A DNA stretch of 37,851 nt from NCBI GenBank assembly GCA_027013095.1, contig JALUYI010000048.1, forward strand, positions 1 through 37,851. The letters are read 5' to 3'. Positions within the stretch are counted from its first letter, which is position 1; each line of letters begins with the position of its first letter. The translations under genes were made by a program, and so were the position numbers. Positions 7,636 through 16,340 of the stretch are shown one piece after another. The DNA comes from Paracoccaceae bacterium. Lineage in GTDB: Bacteria > Pseudomonadota > Alphaproteobacteria > Rhodobacterales > Rhodobacteraceae. The notes under the pieces are model-generated. The model was not told where the DNA came from. It did no database searches and saw nothing but the letters and a program-made list of their open reading frames with translations.

Positions 7636-8633
7636 GCGGAAACACTCTCCTTGGTGAACAGATGACAGGCGACGCGGTGCGTTGCGTCGATCTGCGTAAA
7701 GCGGGGCAATTCGCGCTGGCAACGCCCCTCTATCGCCACGCTGCAGCGTGTGTTGAAGACGCAGCCCGTCGGGCGTTCCAGTGGCGACGGGATGTCGCCG
7801 GGAACCGGGATCAGGGGGGCGTCGAGATCGTCGAGATGGGGCAGCGCAGCCAGCAAGCCCTTGGTGTAGGGGTGAGCCGGGGAACGGATGACGTCGCGCA
7901 CCGGGCCCTGCTCGACAATCCGGCCGAGATACATCACGGCAACCTTGTCCGCGGTCTGCGCGATCACGCCGAGGTCATGGGTGATAAAAATGATCCCCAT
8001 GCCGAATTCGGCCACCAGATCTTTCATCAGGTCGATCACCTGCGCCTGAATGGTGACATCAAGGGCGGTCGTGGGTTCATCGGCGATCAGCAGTTTGGGT
8101 TTCGTTGACAGGGCCATGGCGATCATCGCCCTCTGGCGCATCCCGCCGGACAGCTCGAACGCGTATTGGGAAAAGCGTTTGGAGGCATCCGATATCCCCA
8201 CCCGGTCCAGCATTTCAATCGAGACTTCACGGGCCTTTTTCTTGCTCATGTCGGTGTGAATCTGCAGCTGCTCAACCATCTGGTTGCCGATGCTGATTGC
8301 CGGGGCAAAGCTGGCCATCGGCTCCTGAAAGATCATCGAGATGGCGCCTCCTCGCACCACCTGCATGTCGCGAGCACTTTTCAGCCCCATGACATCTATC
8401 GGCCCGCCTTTCAGATGCAGCGTGATCTTTGTCCTTTCGCCGTAGATTGCATTGCCGGCGTTCAGTTTCATCAGCGATTTCGCGGTTACCGATTTCCCCG
8501 AGCCGCTTTCGCCCACCAACCCCATGACTTCGCCCGCCTCAAGTGAGAACGAGACGTCATCAACCGCCGTGATTCGCCCCTCGTCGGTATCAAATTGCAG
8601 AGTCAGGTTTTCAACGTCGATCAGGCGGCTCAT
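7632..8633 (-). CDS. Dipeptide/oligopeptide-type ABC transporter ATP-binding protein (DppD-like)
   Basis: 333-residue ATPase subunit. Walker A GESGSGKS, Q-loop IFQEPMASF, signature ELSGGMRQR, Walker B KLLIADEPT and FITHD are all intact, followed by the oligopeptide-specific tail (HPYTKGLLAALP, PLIPVPGDIPSP, CVFNTRC). The start MSRLIDVENL at 8633 overlaps the upstream permease stop in an ATGA. A much longer frame reaching 9080 exists, but its extra 149 residues are the permease read out of frame. It pairs with the second ATPase to energise the importer. Confidence 0.94.
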   Translation of the reverse strand: MSRLIDVENLTLQFDTDEGRITAVDDVSFSLEAGEVMGLVGESGSGKSVTAKSLMKLNAGNAIYGERTKITLHLKGGPIDVMGLKSARDMQVVRGGAISMIFQEPMASFAPAISIGNQMVEQLQIHTDMSKKKAREVSIEMLDRVGISDASKRFSQYAFELSGGMRQRAMIAMALSTKPKLLIADEPTTALDVTIQAQVIDLMKDLVAEFGMGIIFITHDLGVIAQTADKVAVMYLGRIVEQGPVRDVIRSPAHPYTKGLLAALPHLDDLDAPLIPVPGDIPSPLERPTGCVFNTRCSVAIEGRCQRELPRFTQIDATHRVACHLFTKESVSA

Positions 8634-9790
8634 GTCTTGCTGTCCGAATAGGGGTCCGCCGCGTCCCGCAGCCCGTCTCCGACAAAGACAAAGGCCAGAA
8701 CCAGCGTTATGAAAAAGATGACGGGGATGAAATACCACTGATAGTTCAGCAGCACATCGGCCTTGGTCACGTTTTGCAACATCACCCCAAGGCTGTTGAC
8801 CGGATCCTTCAGCCCCAGCCCGATGAACGACAGGGCCGTTTCGGACAGCACCATATAGGGAAAGGAAATGACCAGATCGACGATGATATAGCTGGTAAAG
8901 CTGGGCAACAGATGCTTGCGGATAATGTGACTTGCGCTGGCGCCGCACAGCTGCGCGGCCAGCACATATTCCTGATTGCGTTCGCTTAAAAGGTGTGTGC
9001 GCACCCGCCGCGCCAGTGTCGGCCAGCCGATAAATCCGAGAATGATCGAGATGAAGAAGAACCGCATCTCGGAGCTCCAAGTGTCGGGGATAAAGGCCGC
9101 CAGCGCCATAAACAGCGGAATTGCCGGCACCGTTCGGATGGCATCGGTGATCATCTGCAGGACCGAGTCGATCCAGCCGCCGTAATAGCCGGACACCCCT
9201 CCTATGATCAGGGCCATGACAAATGCAATCAAGACGCCAATCGTGCCCACGGCCATTGATGTGTTGATGGCGTGAAAGGTGCGCGAAAAGATGTCCTTGC
9301 CGGCAAAATCGGTCCCAAACAGGTGGATTTTCCCCTTGTCCACTCCAAACAAGTGACGGTCGAAATGCAGCCCGAACAGGGTATAGGGGTCGCCATGCGG
9401 CAGAAAGGTCATGAACCGACGTTTCTCGCGATTGATCGTTGTGACCCAGCGGAAATTGGTCTTGATCGAACGCTGGCGCTCTGAGGTGTAAATGAACGGA
9501 ACAATGGAAAAGCCGTTCTCGTCCCAGAATTTCGGGATTTGCGGGGCGCCGTTTTCATAGCCCTTGTCCCGTCCGGCGATAGTCGGGTTATAGGGGGTCA
9601 GGAACGGTGCGAACAGGCCCGAAAGGATCAGGGCCAGCAACACGATTGCACCGGCCATGGCGGATCTGTTCCTTTTGAAACGGGTCCAGATCAGTTGACC
9701 CTGCGAGGCGGTGAAATAGGCTTCTTTCAGCTTTTGATCGACATTCGCGTCGGTCTTATCGGTGGTCTTATCGGTGGACATGTCGCTCAT
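8630..9790 (-). CDS. Dipeptide/oligopeptide-type ABC transporter permease (DppC/YejE-like)
   Basis: 386-residue inner-membrane permease, longer than the usual 300 because of a loop of about 100 residues between the first hydrophobic segment (near 45-67) and the core, as in YejE/OppC-type subunits. The binding-protein-dependent transport domain covers about 170-375; the EAA-loop region reads EYVLAAQLCGASASHIIRKHLLP, which is split here as EYVLAAQLCGA and SASHIIRKHLLP. It contacts the ATPases through this loop. The start at 9790 overlaps the upstream permease stop by ATGA. A repeated TDKTTDKTD stretch near the N-terminus is low-complexity. Confidence 0.92.
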   Translation of the reverse strand: MSDMSTDKTTDKTDANVDQKLKEAYFTASQGQLIWTRFKRNRSAMAGAIVLLALILSGLFAPFLTPYNPTIAGRDKGYENGAPQIPKFWDENGFSIVPFIYTSERQRSIKTNFRWVTTINREKRRFMTFLPHGDPYTLFGLHFDRHLFGVDKGKIHLFGTDFAGKDIFSRTFHAINTSMAVGTIGVLIAFVMALIIGGVSGYYGGWIDSVLQMITDAIRTVPAIPLFMALAAFIPDTWSSEMRFFFISIILGFIGWPTLARRVRTHLLSERNQEYVLAAQLCGASASHIIRKHLLPSFTSYIIVDLVISFPYMVLSETALSFIGLGLKDPVNSLGVMLQNVTKADVLLNYQWYFIPVIFFITLVLAFVFVGDGLRDAADPYSDSKT

Positions 9791-10791
9791 CCCATGATGC
9801 TCCGTCTTACGCGCGGATCGGTCAGCGCCAACAGAATATCGGTGAAAAAGTTGAGCGCAACGATACTGGCGGTCAGCAAGAAGATGATCGCCCCGGCAAG
9901 CTGCTGGTCGTTGGAACGTGCCAGTGCCTCGATCAGCAGGCTGCCCGCCTCGGTCAAGGTCAGGATCAACGCCACCACCGGCAATTCATTGAAAATGCGG
10001 TTCAGGTCAAAGCCGAGGCTGTTGATGATCGGCCCCAGCGCGTGGCGCGCCGGGTATCGCCACAGCAGGCGCCGCCCCGAAACACCGCGGGCCCGTGCGG
10101 CGGTGACGTAAAGTTTGCCGATTTCATCGGACATCAGCGCCCGCACCGTCTGGATGGCAAATGCGGTGGCCGACCAGCCAAGAATAAAGATCGGCAGCCA
10201 GGCATGCGACAGGAAATCGACCCCCCGAGCCCACGACCAGGCGGCATCTCGATATTCTGGTGAAAACAGCCCCGTCAGGGAGTTGCCGAACATGACGGTG
10301 GAAAACAGCATCACCATCAGCGCCAGCAGGAAATTCGGCAGCGCGAGGCCCAGATAGCTGACCAGCCGCAGCGTGTTGTTCAGCGTCTTGTTGTTGGAGG
10401 TCGCCGATATGATCCCCACGGGCAAGGCCACGGCATAAGCCGCCAGCAATGACGTCAAACATATCCCCAGAGAGATCCAGAATTTTTCGCCCAGAAGACG
10501 GCTGATATTCAGACGCAGAATACAGCTTTCGCCAAAGTCTCCCTCAAACGCATGGGTGATCCATTTGACCCAGCGGGTCAAAAACGGCTTGTCCAGCCCC
10601 AGAAGCACCCGCTCGGCCTGAATGTCGGCAACAGTGATCTGACTGCCCTGGGTGTTCTTGAAGGCGACGTAGCGCTCGGCGCAATCACCGGGAACCAGCT
10701 CCATCAACGAGAACACAATAAAGGAAACGATCACCAGTGTGACCATGGCCATCACGGCCCTGACCGCCACAAAGCGCATGAATTGCAACAT
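9787..10791 (-). CDS. Dipeptide/oligopeptide-type ABC transporter permease (DppB-like)
   Basis: 334-residue inner-membrane permease with six hydrophobic segments. The N-terminal segment (VTLVIVSFIVFSLMELVPGD) is the classic DppB/OppB opening. The EAA-type loop is LYVTAARARGVSGRRLLWRYPA. ATG at 10791 (MLQFMRF) is preferred, with GGGGTGG about 7 bp upstream; a GTG at 10812 is in frame but has no evident ribosome site. It is the first of four ATGA-coupled genes and is separated from the binding-protein gene by a stem-loop. Confidence 0.91.
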   Translation of the reverse strand: MLQFMRFVAVRAVMAMVTLVIVSFIVFSLMELVPGDCAERYVAFKNTQGSQITVADIQAERVLLGLDKPFLTRWVKWITHAFEGDFGESCILRLNISRLLGEKFWISLGICLTSLLAAYAVALPVGIISATSNNKTLNNTLRLVSYLGLALPNFLLALMVMLFSTVMFGNSLTGLFSPEYRDAAWSWARGVDFLSHAWLPIFILGWSATAFAIQTVRALMSDEIGKLYVTAARARGVSGRRLLWRYPARHALGPIINSLGFDLNRIFNELPVVALILTLTEAGSLLIEALARSNDQQLAGAIIFLLTASIVALNFFTDILLALTDPRVRRSIMG

Positions 10792-10882
10792 CTCAGTCCA
10801 CCCCGTAATCACCTGAGCCGCCAGTTTTTCAGCGGGCTTTTCTTGGTTATTGCCGGTACATATCCGGTTTGTTCATCGGCAC

Positions 10883-10912
10883 GTTTGCGGGCGACCTGCG
10901 CCGCCCGCAAAC
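10883..10912 (-). promoter_or_regulatory. Intercistronic stem-loop between binding protein and permease genes
   Basis: Perfect 11-bp arms GTTTGCGGGCG (10883-10893) and CGCCCGCAAAC (10902-10912) with an 8-nt loop lie 25 bp after the binding-protein stop. No U-tract follows. Such hairpins commonly cap the binding-protein mRNA and lower readthrough into permease genes, giving excess binding protein; that role is inferred. Confidence 0.6.
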
Positions 10913-10937
10913 AGTTTGGAATTGGCGTCTGCCGACC

Positions 10938-12980
10938 TTATTTGGCCAACCACCACTGAACCGGCCGATACGGGTAGGCTCGATAGTACTCGTAAGACGC
11001 GGTCCGGAACTTGTGGAAGTTCTTCAGCGCATTACGATGGTAGATCGGAGCCGGGGCCTGAACCGTGCCAATGAACATCAGGTGGCCGGTCATCAGCTCA
11101 ACCATCTTTTCACCCAGCTTGGCGGCCTGATCCGAACCCGGAGCCGCCGATTGGAAGGCATCCACCGTATCCGAAAGATCATAGACCCATTTCGGCGGTT
11201 TCACACCCTTGGCGCCCTTGCTGTCGATGTATTCAGCCCACAGCACGCCGGTGCGGTGGCCGAAATAGTTCTCGAACGGAGCTTTCCACAGTTCCGCCGT
11301 GCCCTGAACGATGGCAATCGGCTGGCCCTTGCGCCATGTGCCGATATCCAGCTTGTTGGCCGACTGGTTGGAACGATACTCGTCCGGCGTGACCTCTTTG
11401 ACAGTGGTCTTGATGCCAACGTCAGACCAGTACTGGCCGACCAGTTCGACAACCTGACTGGAAACGCCCTGAGTCGCAAACTGGATGTTCAGCACCAGCT
11501 TGTCGCCATTGGGCATTTCGCGGAAGCCGTCGCCATCGACGTCTTTCATGCCCATCTCGTCCAGCAGCTTCTTGGCGCCGGCCGGATCGTAATTGGCGGC
11601 GAATTTCAGCCATTTCGGGTCGACAAAGCTGGGGGTCGGGGAAAAGCCGATATATTGCTTGGCAACACCCTGACCGAAAAAGGCCGTCTGGTTCATTTCT
11701 TCGCGATTGATTGCAATCGACATCGCCTTGCGGAACCGCAGATCCCCGAACACTTTGCGTTTTTCAAGGTTCTGGTCGGTCACGTTGAACGAGAAGGTTG
11801 GCATCGCGATGGTCGGAGCCAGATCAACGGTAAAGTCACCCTTTTTCTGTTTCTCCAGCAACAGGGGAGCCGAGGGCAGGTCCAACGACTGTGCCTTGTA
11901 GTCCACCTCGCCATTGACCAGTTTCAGCAGGCGAACCTGGCTTTCGTTGGCGAATGTCTCGTCCATCTCGTTGATGTAGGGCAGCTGGTGGCCAGCGGTG
12001 TCTACAGCAAAGAAATAGGGGTTGGCGACCAGATGACGGCCTTCGGTCGTCTGCTTGACCATGATATGCGATTCAAGCGTCGGCACCGTATCCTTGGGCA
12101 GCTTGGCCACCTTGTCGGGGCTATTCAGCATCGGCGTGCCGGTGTCTGTCCAGTCCGAGTTGCCGTAATAGGCCTTGATCAGCGCATAACCGTTCTTGAA
12201 GCCATAGCTCTGCGCCAGCTTGTCGGCATCCGGGTTGATCGCCGGGTGGAACTTGCCAAGGAAATGCTTGGGCTGGAAGGGCTGGGCATAGATCGTGGCA
12301 AATGTTGCCAAGAGGCCCGGCTTGGGCGCCGGCAGCTTGAAGACGACGGTCTGCGGATCCGGCGTTTCGATGGTCATCTTCTTGCCGGCGACAAGGGCGT
12401 AATCCTTGGGCTTGGAGAAGACATTCTTGTCGTACATCAGGTTGTCGTAATAGAACTTGATGTCGGCCGAGGTGAACGGCGCGCCGTCAGACCACTTGTG
12501 ACCCTTGCGCAGATGCATGGTCAGCTGGGTAAAGTCCTTGTTCCACTGCCAGTCCTTGGCAACATAGGGTACGACGGTTTGCAGATCGTCCGAATAGCGT
12601 ACCAGATTGACGTGGCGCACCGACAAAAAATCCGACGTGCCCGCTTCGGATGCGTTCGAGAGCGCATGGAAGGTGCCGCCGTACTGGCCGATCGAATCAT
12701 AAGGCGCAATAACCAGAGGCTCGGACGGCAGACGGTCAGCCAAGGCTGGCAGCGCCGGGTTGCCGCGGATGCGGCCGTTCAACTCGGCAATCGCCGGGTT
12801 CGCAGTTACCTTCAGGGTGCAATTGGCGAGCTTTTGGAACTCGCCCAGTTCATATTGCTCAGGGAAGGCGCCTGCCGCAACCCCTTGGGGGTTGGCGACG
12901 GTGACCGCCGGGCATCCGGCCGCAAAGGCCGTCCCGGTCAGCGCCACCAGCGCAATACCTGATAATAATATGCGTTTCAT
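10938..12980 (-). CDS. Periplasmic solute-binding protein of family 5 (SBP_bac_5)
   Basis: 680 residues with a clear signal peptide (ILLSGIALVALTGTAFA, cleavage near residue 20). The SBP family 5 body starts near residue 110; motifs include WSDGAPFTSADIKFYYD, TMHLRKGHKW, FGDLRFRKAMSIAINR and YDPAGAKKLLDEMG. At 680 residues it is larger than typical DppA/OppA (about 510-540), nearer the YejA/large peptide-binding class, which suggests a bulky ligand. AGAGAGG lies upstream of the ATG. Family 5 proteins bind peptides, nickel, opines, oligosaccharides and other conjugates, so ligand identity cannot be read from the sequence. The neighbours point to a phosphonate conjugate (inference). Confidence 0.92.
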   Translation of the reverse strand: MKRILLSGIALVALTGTAFAAGCPAVTVANPQGVAAGAFPEQYELGEFQKLANCTLKVTANPAIAELNGRIRGNPALPALADRLPSEPLVIAPYDSIGQYGGTFHALSNASEAGTSDFLSVRHVNLVRYSDDLQTVVPYVAKDWQWNKDFTQLTMHLRKGHKWSDGAPFTSADIKFYYDNLMYDKNVFSKPKDYALVAGKKMTIETPDPQTVVFKLPAPKPGLLATFATIYAQPFQPKHFLGKFHPAINPDADKLAQSYGFKNGYALIKAYYGNSDWTDTGTPMLNSPDKVAKLPKDTVPTLESHIMVKQTTEGRHLVANPYFFAVDTAGHQLPYINEMDETFANESQVRLLKLVNGEVDYKAQSLDLPSAPLLLEKQKKGDFTVDLAPTIAMPTFSFNVTDQNLEKRKVFGDLRFRKAMSIAINREEMNQTAFFGQGVAKQYIGFSPTPSFVDPKWLKFAANYDPAGAKKLLDEMGMKDVDGDGFREMPNGDKLVLNIQFATQGVSSQVVELVGQYWSDVGIKTTVKEVTPDEYRSNQSANKLDIGTWRKGQPIAIVQGTAELWKAPFENYFGHRTGVLWAEYIDSKGAKGVKPPKWVYDLSDTVDAFQSAAPGSDQAAKLGEKMVELMTGHLMFIGTVQAPAPIYHRNALKNFHKFRTASYEYYRAYPYRPVQWWLAK

Positions 12981-13173
12981 ATTGGATCCTCTCTTCTGTT
13001 GGTCCGTCGTCCGATATCCGACTCATGCAGAGCCGGCGGATGGGCTGCCTGTCGCACGATTTCTTGACAGTCGTATGACAGCACCTCCCCACGGCGTATT
13101 TTCGAGTTCGCGATACTTGTCGATAAAACAAGCAGACTCCCCCGAACGCATCATCATCCGTTAAATGTGATTC

Positions 13174-13276
13174 TGTCAAATTTTCCGGATCGATTGGCCA
13201 AATTAAACCGCTTGCAATTTTTTCCAACTGCAGGGCGCGGCGAATCCTGTGGGAAAGTGGCCCTGTTTGTGGGAAA
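13174..13276 (-). promoter_or_regulatory. Upstream region of the binding-protein gene: -35 box and two phased direct repeats
   Basis: The gene-free stretch 12981-13326 holds, on the minus strand, a perfect TTGACA (13174-13179) but no good -10 at normal spacing. TGTGGGAAA is repeated at 13248-13256 and 13268-13276, exactly 20 bp apart, about 70-100 bp upstream of that box. Two equal sites two helical turns apart suit a dimeric activator. This would let the importer be transcribed apart from phnW-phnX. Nothing else was seen in the spacer. Confidence 0.35.
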
Positions 13277-13326
13277 ATTCTTGGAATTTCGTCACCTGAA
13301 AGATATTTGCAGCCAAGGCGGGCCAC

Positions 13327-14133
13327 TTAAGAAACCGCGATCACAACGACACCGCCCAGAACCAGAACCGCGGCCCCGAGGCGCCGCCGCCACGGGCGTT
13401 CGTGCAGGAACACCACGCCGATCAGGGCAGCAAACAGGACCGAGCTTTCGCGCAGGCTGGACACCAGCCCCAGCGGTGCCAGCGTTGCGGCAAAGATCAC
13501 CAGACCATAGGCCGAAGCCGAGATCAGCCCGCCACCAAGCCCCACGAGCAGGACCGGCCGGGGCAGGCGATGAATGCGTCGCCCGGTGCGGCCAAAGACA
13601 AAAAGGACAACAAAGATTTCAAACAGAAACAACCACGCAATATAGCCGAGAGGCGCCCCCGAGGCTCTGGCCCCCAGCCCGTCCACCAGCGAATAGGCGC
13701 CAATGGTTGCGCCGGTCCCCAAGGCCGAAACCAAAGCCGGGCGCCCGCCCCGCAGCGGGTTTCCAGCCAGCGCCATGACCCCAAGCGACACCACACCAAC
13801 CCCCACGGTTGCGGGGATCGACAGGCGCTCATGCGCCGCCAACGCCGCCCCGAGGGCAACCAGAACCGGCGCTATACCGCGGGCAATCGGATAAATCAGC
13901 GAAAGATCTCCCAACCGGTATGAGCGGTTCAAAAGGGCGTAATAGGCGAAATGGATCACCGTCGAAGCCCCGATAAACAGCCAGCTAACCGGCGCGGGCC
14001 ACGGCACGAACCCCACCAGCAAAAGCCCCATCACGACATTGCCCAGCGAGATCAGACCCAGCAACGCCACCCGGTCAGCGGACAACTTGACCAACGCATT
14101 CCAGAGTGCATGAAGAAACGCCGCTAGCAACAC
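13327..14133 (-). CDS. EamA/DMT-family permease
   Basis: 268 residues with about ten hydrophobic segments in two EamA repeats (roughly 1-125 and 133-268). The opening LLAAFLHALWNALVK is typical of this family, and the second repeat ends in LHERPWRRRLGAAVLVLGGV. The conservative start is GTG at 14133. The family usually has about eight more residues, and an in-frame CTG at 14157 would supply them (SGPVLAIV) and overlap the phnX stop as CTGA. It follows phnX directly and may move a pathway substrate, product or nitrogen compound; substrate unknown. Confidence 0.86.
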   Translation of the reverse strand: MLLAAFLHALWNALVKLSADRVALLGLISLGNVVMGLLLVGFVPWPAPVSWLFIGASTVIHFAYYALLNRSYRLGDLSLIYPIARGIAPVLVALGAALAAHERLSIPATVGVGVVSLGVMALAGNPLRGGRPALVSALGTGATIGAYSLVDGLGARASGAPLGYIAWLFLFEIFVVLFVFGRTGRRIHRLPRPVLLVGLGGGLISASAYGLVIFAATLAPLGLVSSLRESSVLFAALIGVVFLHERPWRRRLGAAVLVLGGVVVIAVS

Positions 14134-14153
14134 GATGGCAAGGACGGGACCGC

Positions 14154-15002
14154 TCAGGGTTTTTCGCCCCGCGCAAGCCGCGCGTTGATGTCCGCGATCA
14201 CCGCCGGAATTTCAACCAGACTATTGATGACATAATGCGCCCCCGCCTTGACCAGAATTTCACGGGTATGCGCCATGCGGCGGGCGATCTCATCATCGCT
14301 GAGACGCGCAGCCTCTTCCAGCGAGTTGACATTCATGTAGTTGGAATATCGCACCAGCCCCACCCCCCAGCAGCCGGCATTCTGAGCTTCGCCGATCCCC
14401 GAGACGGTATCGTCGCATTTCACCACTGATTTTACATCGCTGATATTCATCAGGTCGAGATTGCGAAACACCATATGCGGATTGGGCCGGGCGCCGTTCA
14501 GAACCTCATCTCCGGCCACCGTGGCATCGGGAGTAAAGCCTTGACGAATACTGTCTTCCAGCAGGATATCAACCATCGAGCGAACAAACCCCGTGCTGGT
14601 TCCGATCTTGATCCCCTGCGCCTGTAACGCGTTCATCGTGTCGGCAATCCCCGGCAGCAGATCGGTATAGTTGCGCAGGCAGTCCAACTGCAGCGGAACG
14701 AAATCGGCAAACATTGCATCGACGTCGTCCTGCGTTGGCCGAGCACCCTTGACCGCCTCCCAGCGGGCGGCAATCTCGGGATCTTCGGTCAGCATCTTGA
14801 TGTGCAGGTCTTTGCGCAAACCCATGGGGCCGCGGGCCTCCTCCATCGATATCTCAACCCCCTGATTCTTGAACACCTCGACAAATACCGAAGCCGGGGC
14901 GATCACATAGGCATCCGCCAAGGTTCCGCTCCAGTCCAGAACCAGCGCCTTGACGCCGCCGCGATAGGTCCGCTCGTAAGTGTAGTCACCGTAAAAATTC
15001 AT
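14154..15002 (-). CDS. phnX: Phosphonoacetaldehyde hydrolase (phosphonatase) PhnX
   Basis: HAD-superfamily enzyme that splits the C-P bond of phosphonoacetaldehyde to acetaldehyde and phosphate. The nucleophile is Asp23 in LDWSGT (DWAGT in many homologues). The cap-domain lysine that forms the Schiff base is Lys64 in MGLRKDLH, the feature that separates PhnX from other HAD phosphatases. TSTGF, ARPNPHM and KCDDTVSGIGEA are the later HAD motifs. 282 residues is close to the family norm of about 270. It lies 46 bp after phnW with GGAAAG before the ATG, consistent with a phnW-phnX operon. Cytoplasmic, Mg-dependent by family knowledge. Confidence 0.95.
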   Translation of the reverse strand: MNFYGDYTYERTYRGGVKALVLDWSGTLADAYVIAPASVFVEVFKNQGVEISMEEARGPMGLRKDLHIKMLTEDPEIAARWEAVKGARPTQDDVDAMFADFVPLQLDCLRNYTDLLPGIADTMNALQAQGIKIGTSTGFVRSMVDILLEDSIRQGFTPDATVAGDEVLNGARPNPHMVFRNLDLMNISDVKSVVKCDDTVSGIGEAQNAGCWGVGLVRYSNYMNVNSLEEAARLSDDEIARRMAHTREILVKAGAHYVINSLVEIPAVIADINARLARGEKP

Positions 15003-15048
15003 CTTTCCTGTCCTTTGGTTGGTGTCCCGGTCTGGGTCTGGTCTGGTT

Positions 15049-16233
15049 TCATTGCGTCAGTTTTTCCCGCTCTGCAAGCGCCGCCGCCGGAGGACGCGCC
15101 GACTGCACGCCCATTTCGCTCAGGCAGTCCTTGGCAGCGCTGACTACGGCGCGCATGACCTCGGTGTCCAGCTGCCCGATACAGCCAAGGCGAAAGCTGT
15201 CCACGACCGTCAATTTTCCGGGGTAGATGATAAAGCCCTTGTCCTTCATCCGGCGGTAAAACTCGGAAAAGGAAAAGGCCGGATCCTCGGGGCAGAAAAA
15301 GGTCACGATGATCGGCGACAGCCAGCGCTGGCCCAGCAGCGTTTCAAAGCCGAGGGCGCGCATTCCGGCCACCAGCTGGTCGCGGTTTCGGGCGTATCTG
15401 GCCCCGCGCCCCACGACCCCTCCCTCGGCGGCATGAAGGCGCAGCGCCTCGAGAAAAGCGGCAACCACATGTGTCGGCGGGGTAAACCGCCACTGCCCGG
15501 TCTTGTTCATGGTTGCCCACTGGGCGTGGATGTCCAGCGATAGGGAATGGGAATTCCCCTCGGCCCGAACCAGCGCCGTTTTGCGGGCAATGACAAAGCC
15601 AAAGCCGGGCACGCCCTCGATACATTTGTTGGCTGACGAGACGAAGGCCTCATAGGTGATTTCACCGGGGTCAAGCGGCAGCGCGCCAAAGGCGCTCATG
15701 CTGTCGATCAACAGACGCCGCCCGGCGGCCTCGACCGCGCGGGCAATTTCGGCAATCGGATTGAGGATGCCGGAACTGGTCTCACAATGGACGACGACGA
15801 CGTCGGTGATCGCCGGATCGGCGGCCAGCGCCGCGGCCACCTCGGGGCCGCGAGGCGGCAGATAATCGCCCTTGTCGATGACCAGATGATCGCGCCCCAG
15901 ATAGGCCAGCGTCTGCACCATCCGCTGCCCGTAGGCGCCATTGGCCAGCACCAGAACCTTACCGTCGCGCGGAATAAACGAGCCCAGCATCGCCTCGACC
16001 GCAAATGTTCCACTGCCCTGTATCGGTACGCAGTCAAAATCTGCATTCCCTCCGATCAGCGCCAACAGCCCTCGGCGCAGGTCTGCAGTCATCGCGCGAA
16101 AATCGTCGTCCCATGAGCCCCAGTCCCGCAACATCGCCTGCTTGACCGACCACGCGGTGCTCAGAGGCCCGGGTGTCAGCAGGTAGGGTTCACCCAGACG
16201 CGGGGCGGGAATGGGAGGGGAATCAGTGGACAT
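15049..16233 (-). CDS. phnW: 2-aminoethylphosphonate--pyruvate transaminase PhnW
   Basis: PLP enzyme that moves the amino group of 2-aminoethylphosphonate to pyruvate, giving phosphonoacetaldehyde and alanine. The 394-residue protein begins its core with YLLTPGPLSTAWSVKQAML and has GSGTFAVEAML for phosphate binding, HCETSSGILNP, DSMSAFGALP with the PLP-ring aspartate, and Lys203 in SSANKCIEGVPGF as the Schiff-base lysine. TPPTHVV and KLTVVDSFRLGCIGQL near the C-terminus are also PhnW-like. An AAAAGG lies before the ATG. First gene of the phnW-phnX-eamA run, divergent from the LysR regulator. Confidence 0.95.
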   Translation of the reverse strand: MSTDSPPIPAPRLGEPYLLTPGPLSTAWSVKQAMLRDWGSWDDDFRAMTADLRRGLLALIGGNADFDCVPIQGSGTFAVEAMLGSFIPRDGKVLVLANGAYGQRMVQTLAYLGRDHLVIDKGDYLPPRGPEVAAALAADPAITDVVVVHCETSSGILNPIAEIARAVEAAGRRLLIDSMSAFGALPLDPGEITYEAFVSSANKCIEGVPGFGFVIARKTALVRAEGNSHSLSLDIHAQWATMNKTGQWRFTPPTHVVAAFLEALRLHAAEGGVVGRGARYARNRDQLVAGMRALGFETLLGQRWLSPIIVTFFCPEDPAFSFSEFYRRMKDKGFIIYPGKLTVVDSFRLGCIGQLDTEVMRAVVSAAKDCLSEMGVQSARPPAAALAEREKLTQ

Positions 16234-16340
16234 GACTTTTGCCTTTTACCTTGTTCATGTCGATGCCTTGACGCAAATCTTTCCATCTGTAAAATTAATA
16301 TTTTATATCATTACATAAATATTATTGATATTATGCCGCC
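16234..16340. promoter_or_regulatory. phnW/lysR divergent control region
   Basis: A 107-bp spacer whose right half (16291-16334) is almost pure A and T in a GC-rich locus. Inverted arms AATATTT (16297-16303) and AAATATT (16317-16323) are centred on 16310. The placement and dyad suit a LysR-type operator (T-N11-A class) acting on both genes. The exact promoter boxes are not clear. Confidence 0.45.

Noticed and set aside
7632-9080. Extended version of the DppD-like ATPase with 149 more residues
   Set aside because: The extension is the DppC-like gene read out of frame; the real start overlaps the DppC stop by ATGA.
10869-12962. Very long plus-strand frame opposite the solute-binding protein gene
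   Set aside because: It mirrors the codon periodicity of the minus-strand gene, has no recognisable domain, and the opposite frame has a signal peptide and clear family 5 motifs.
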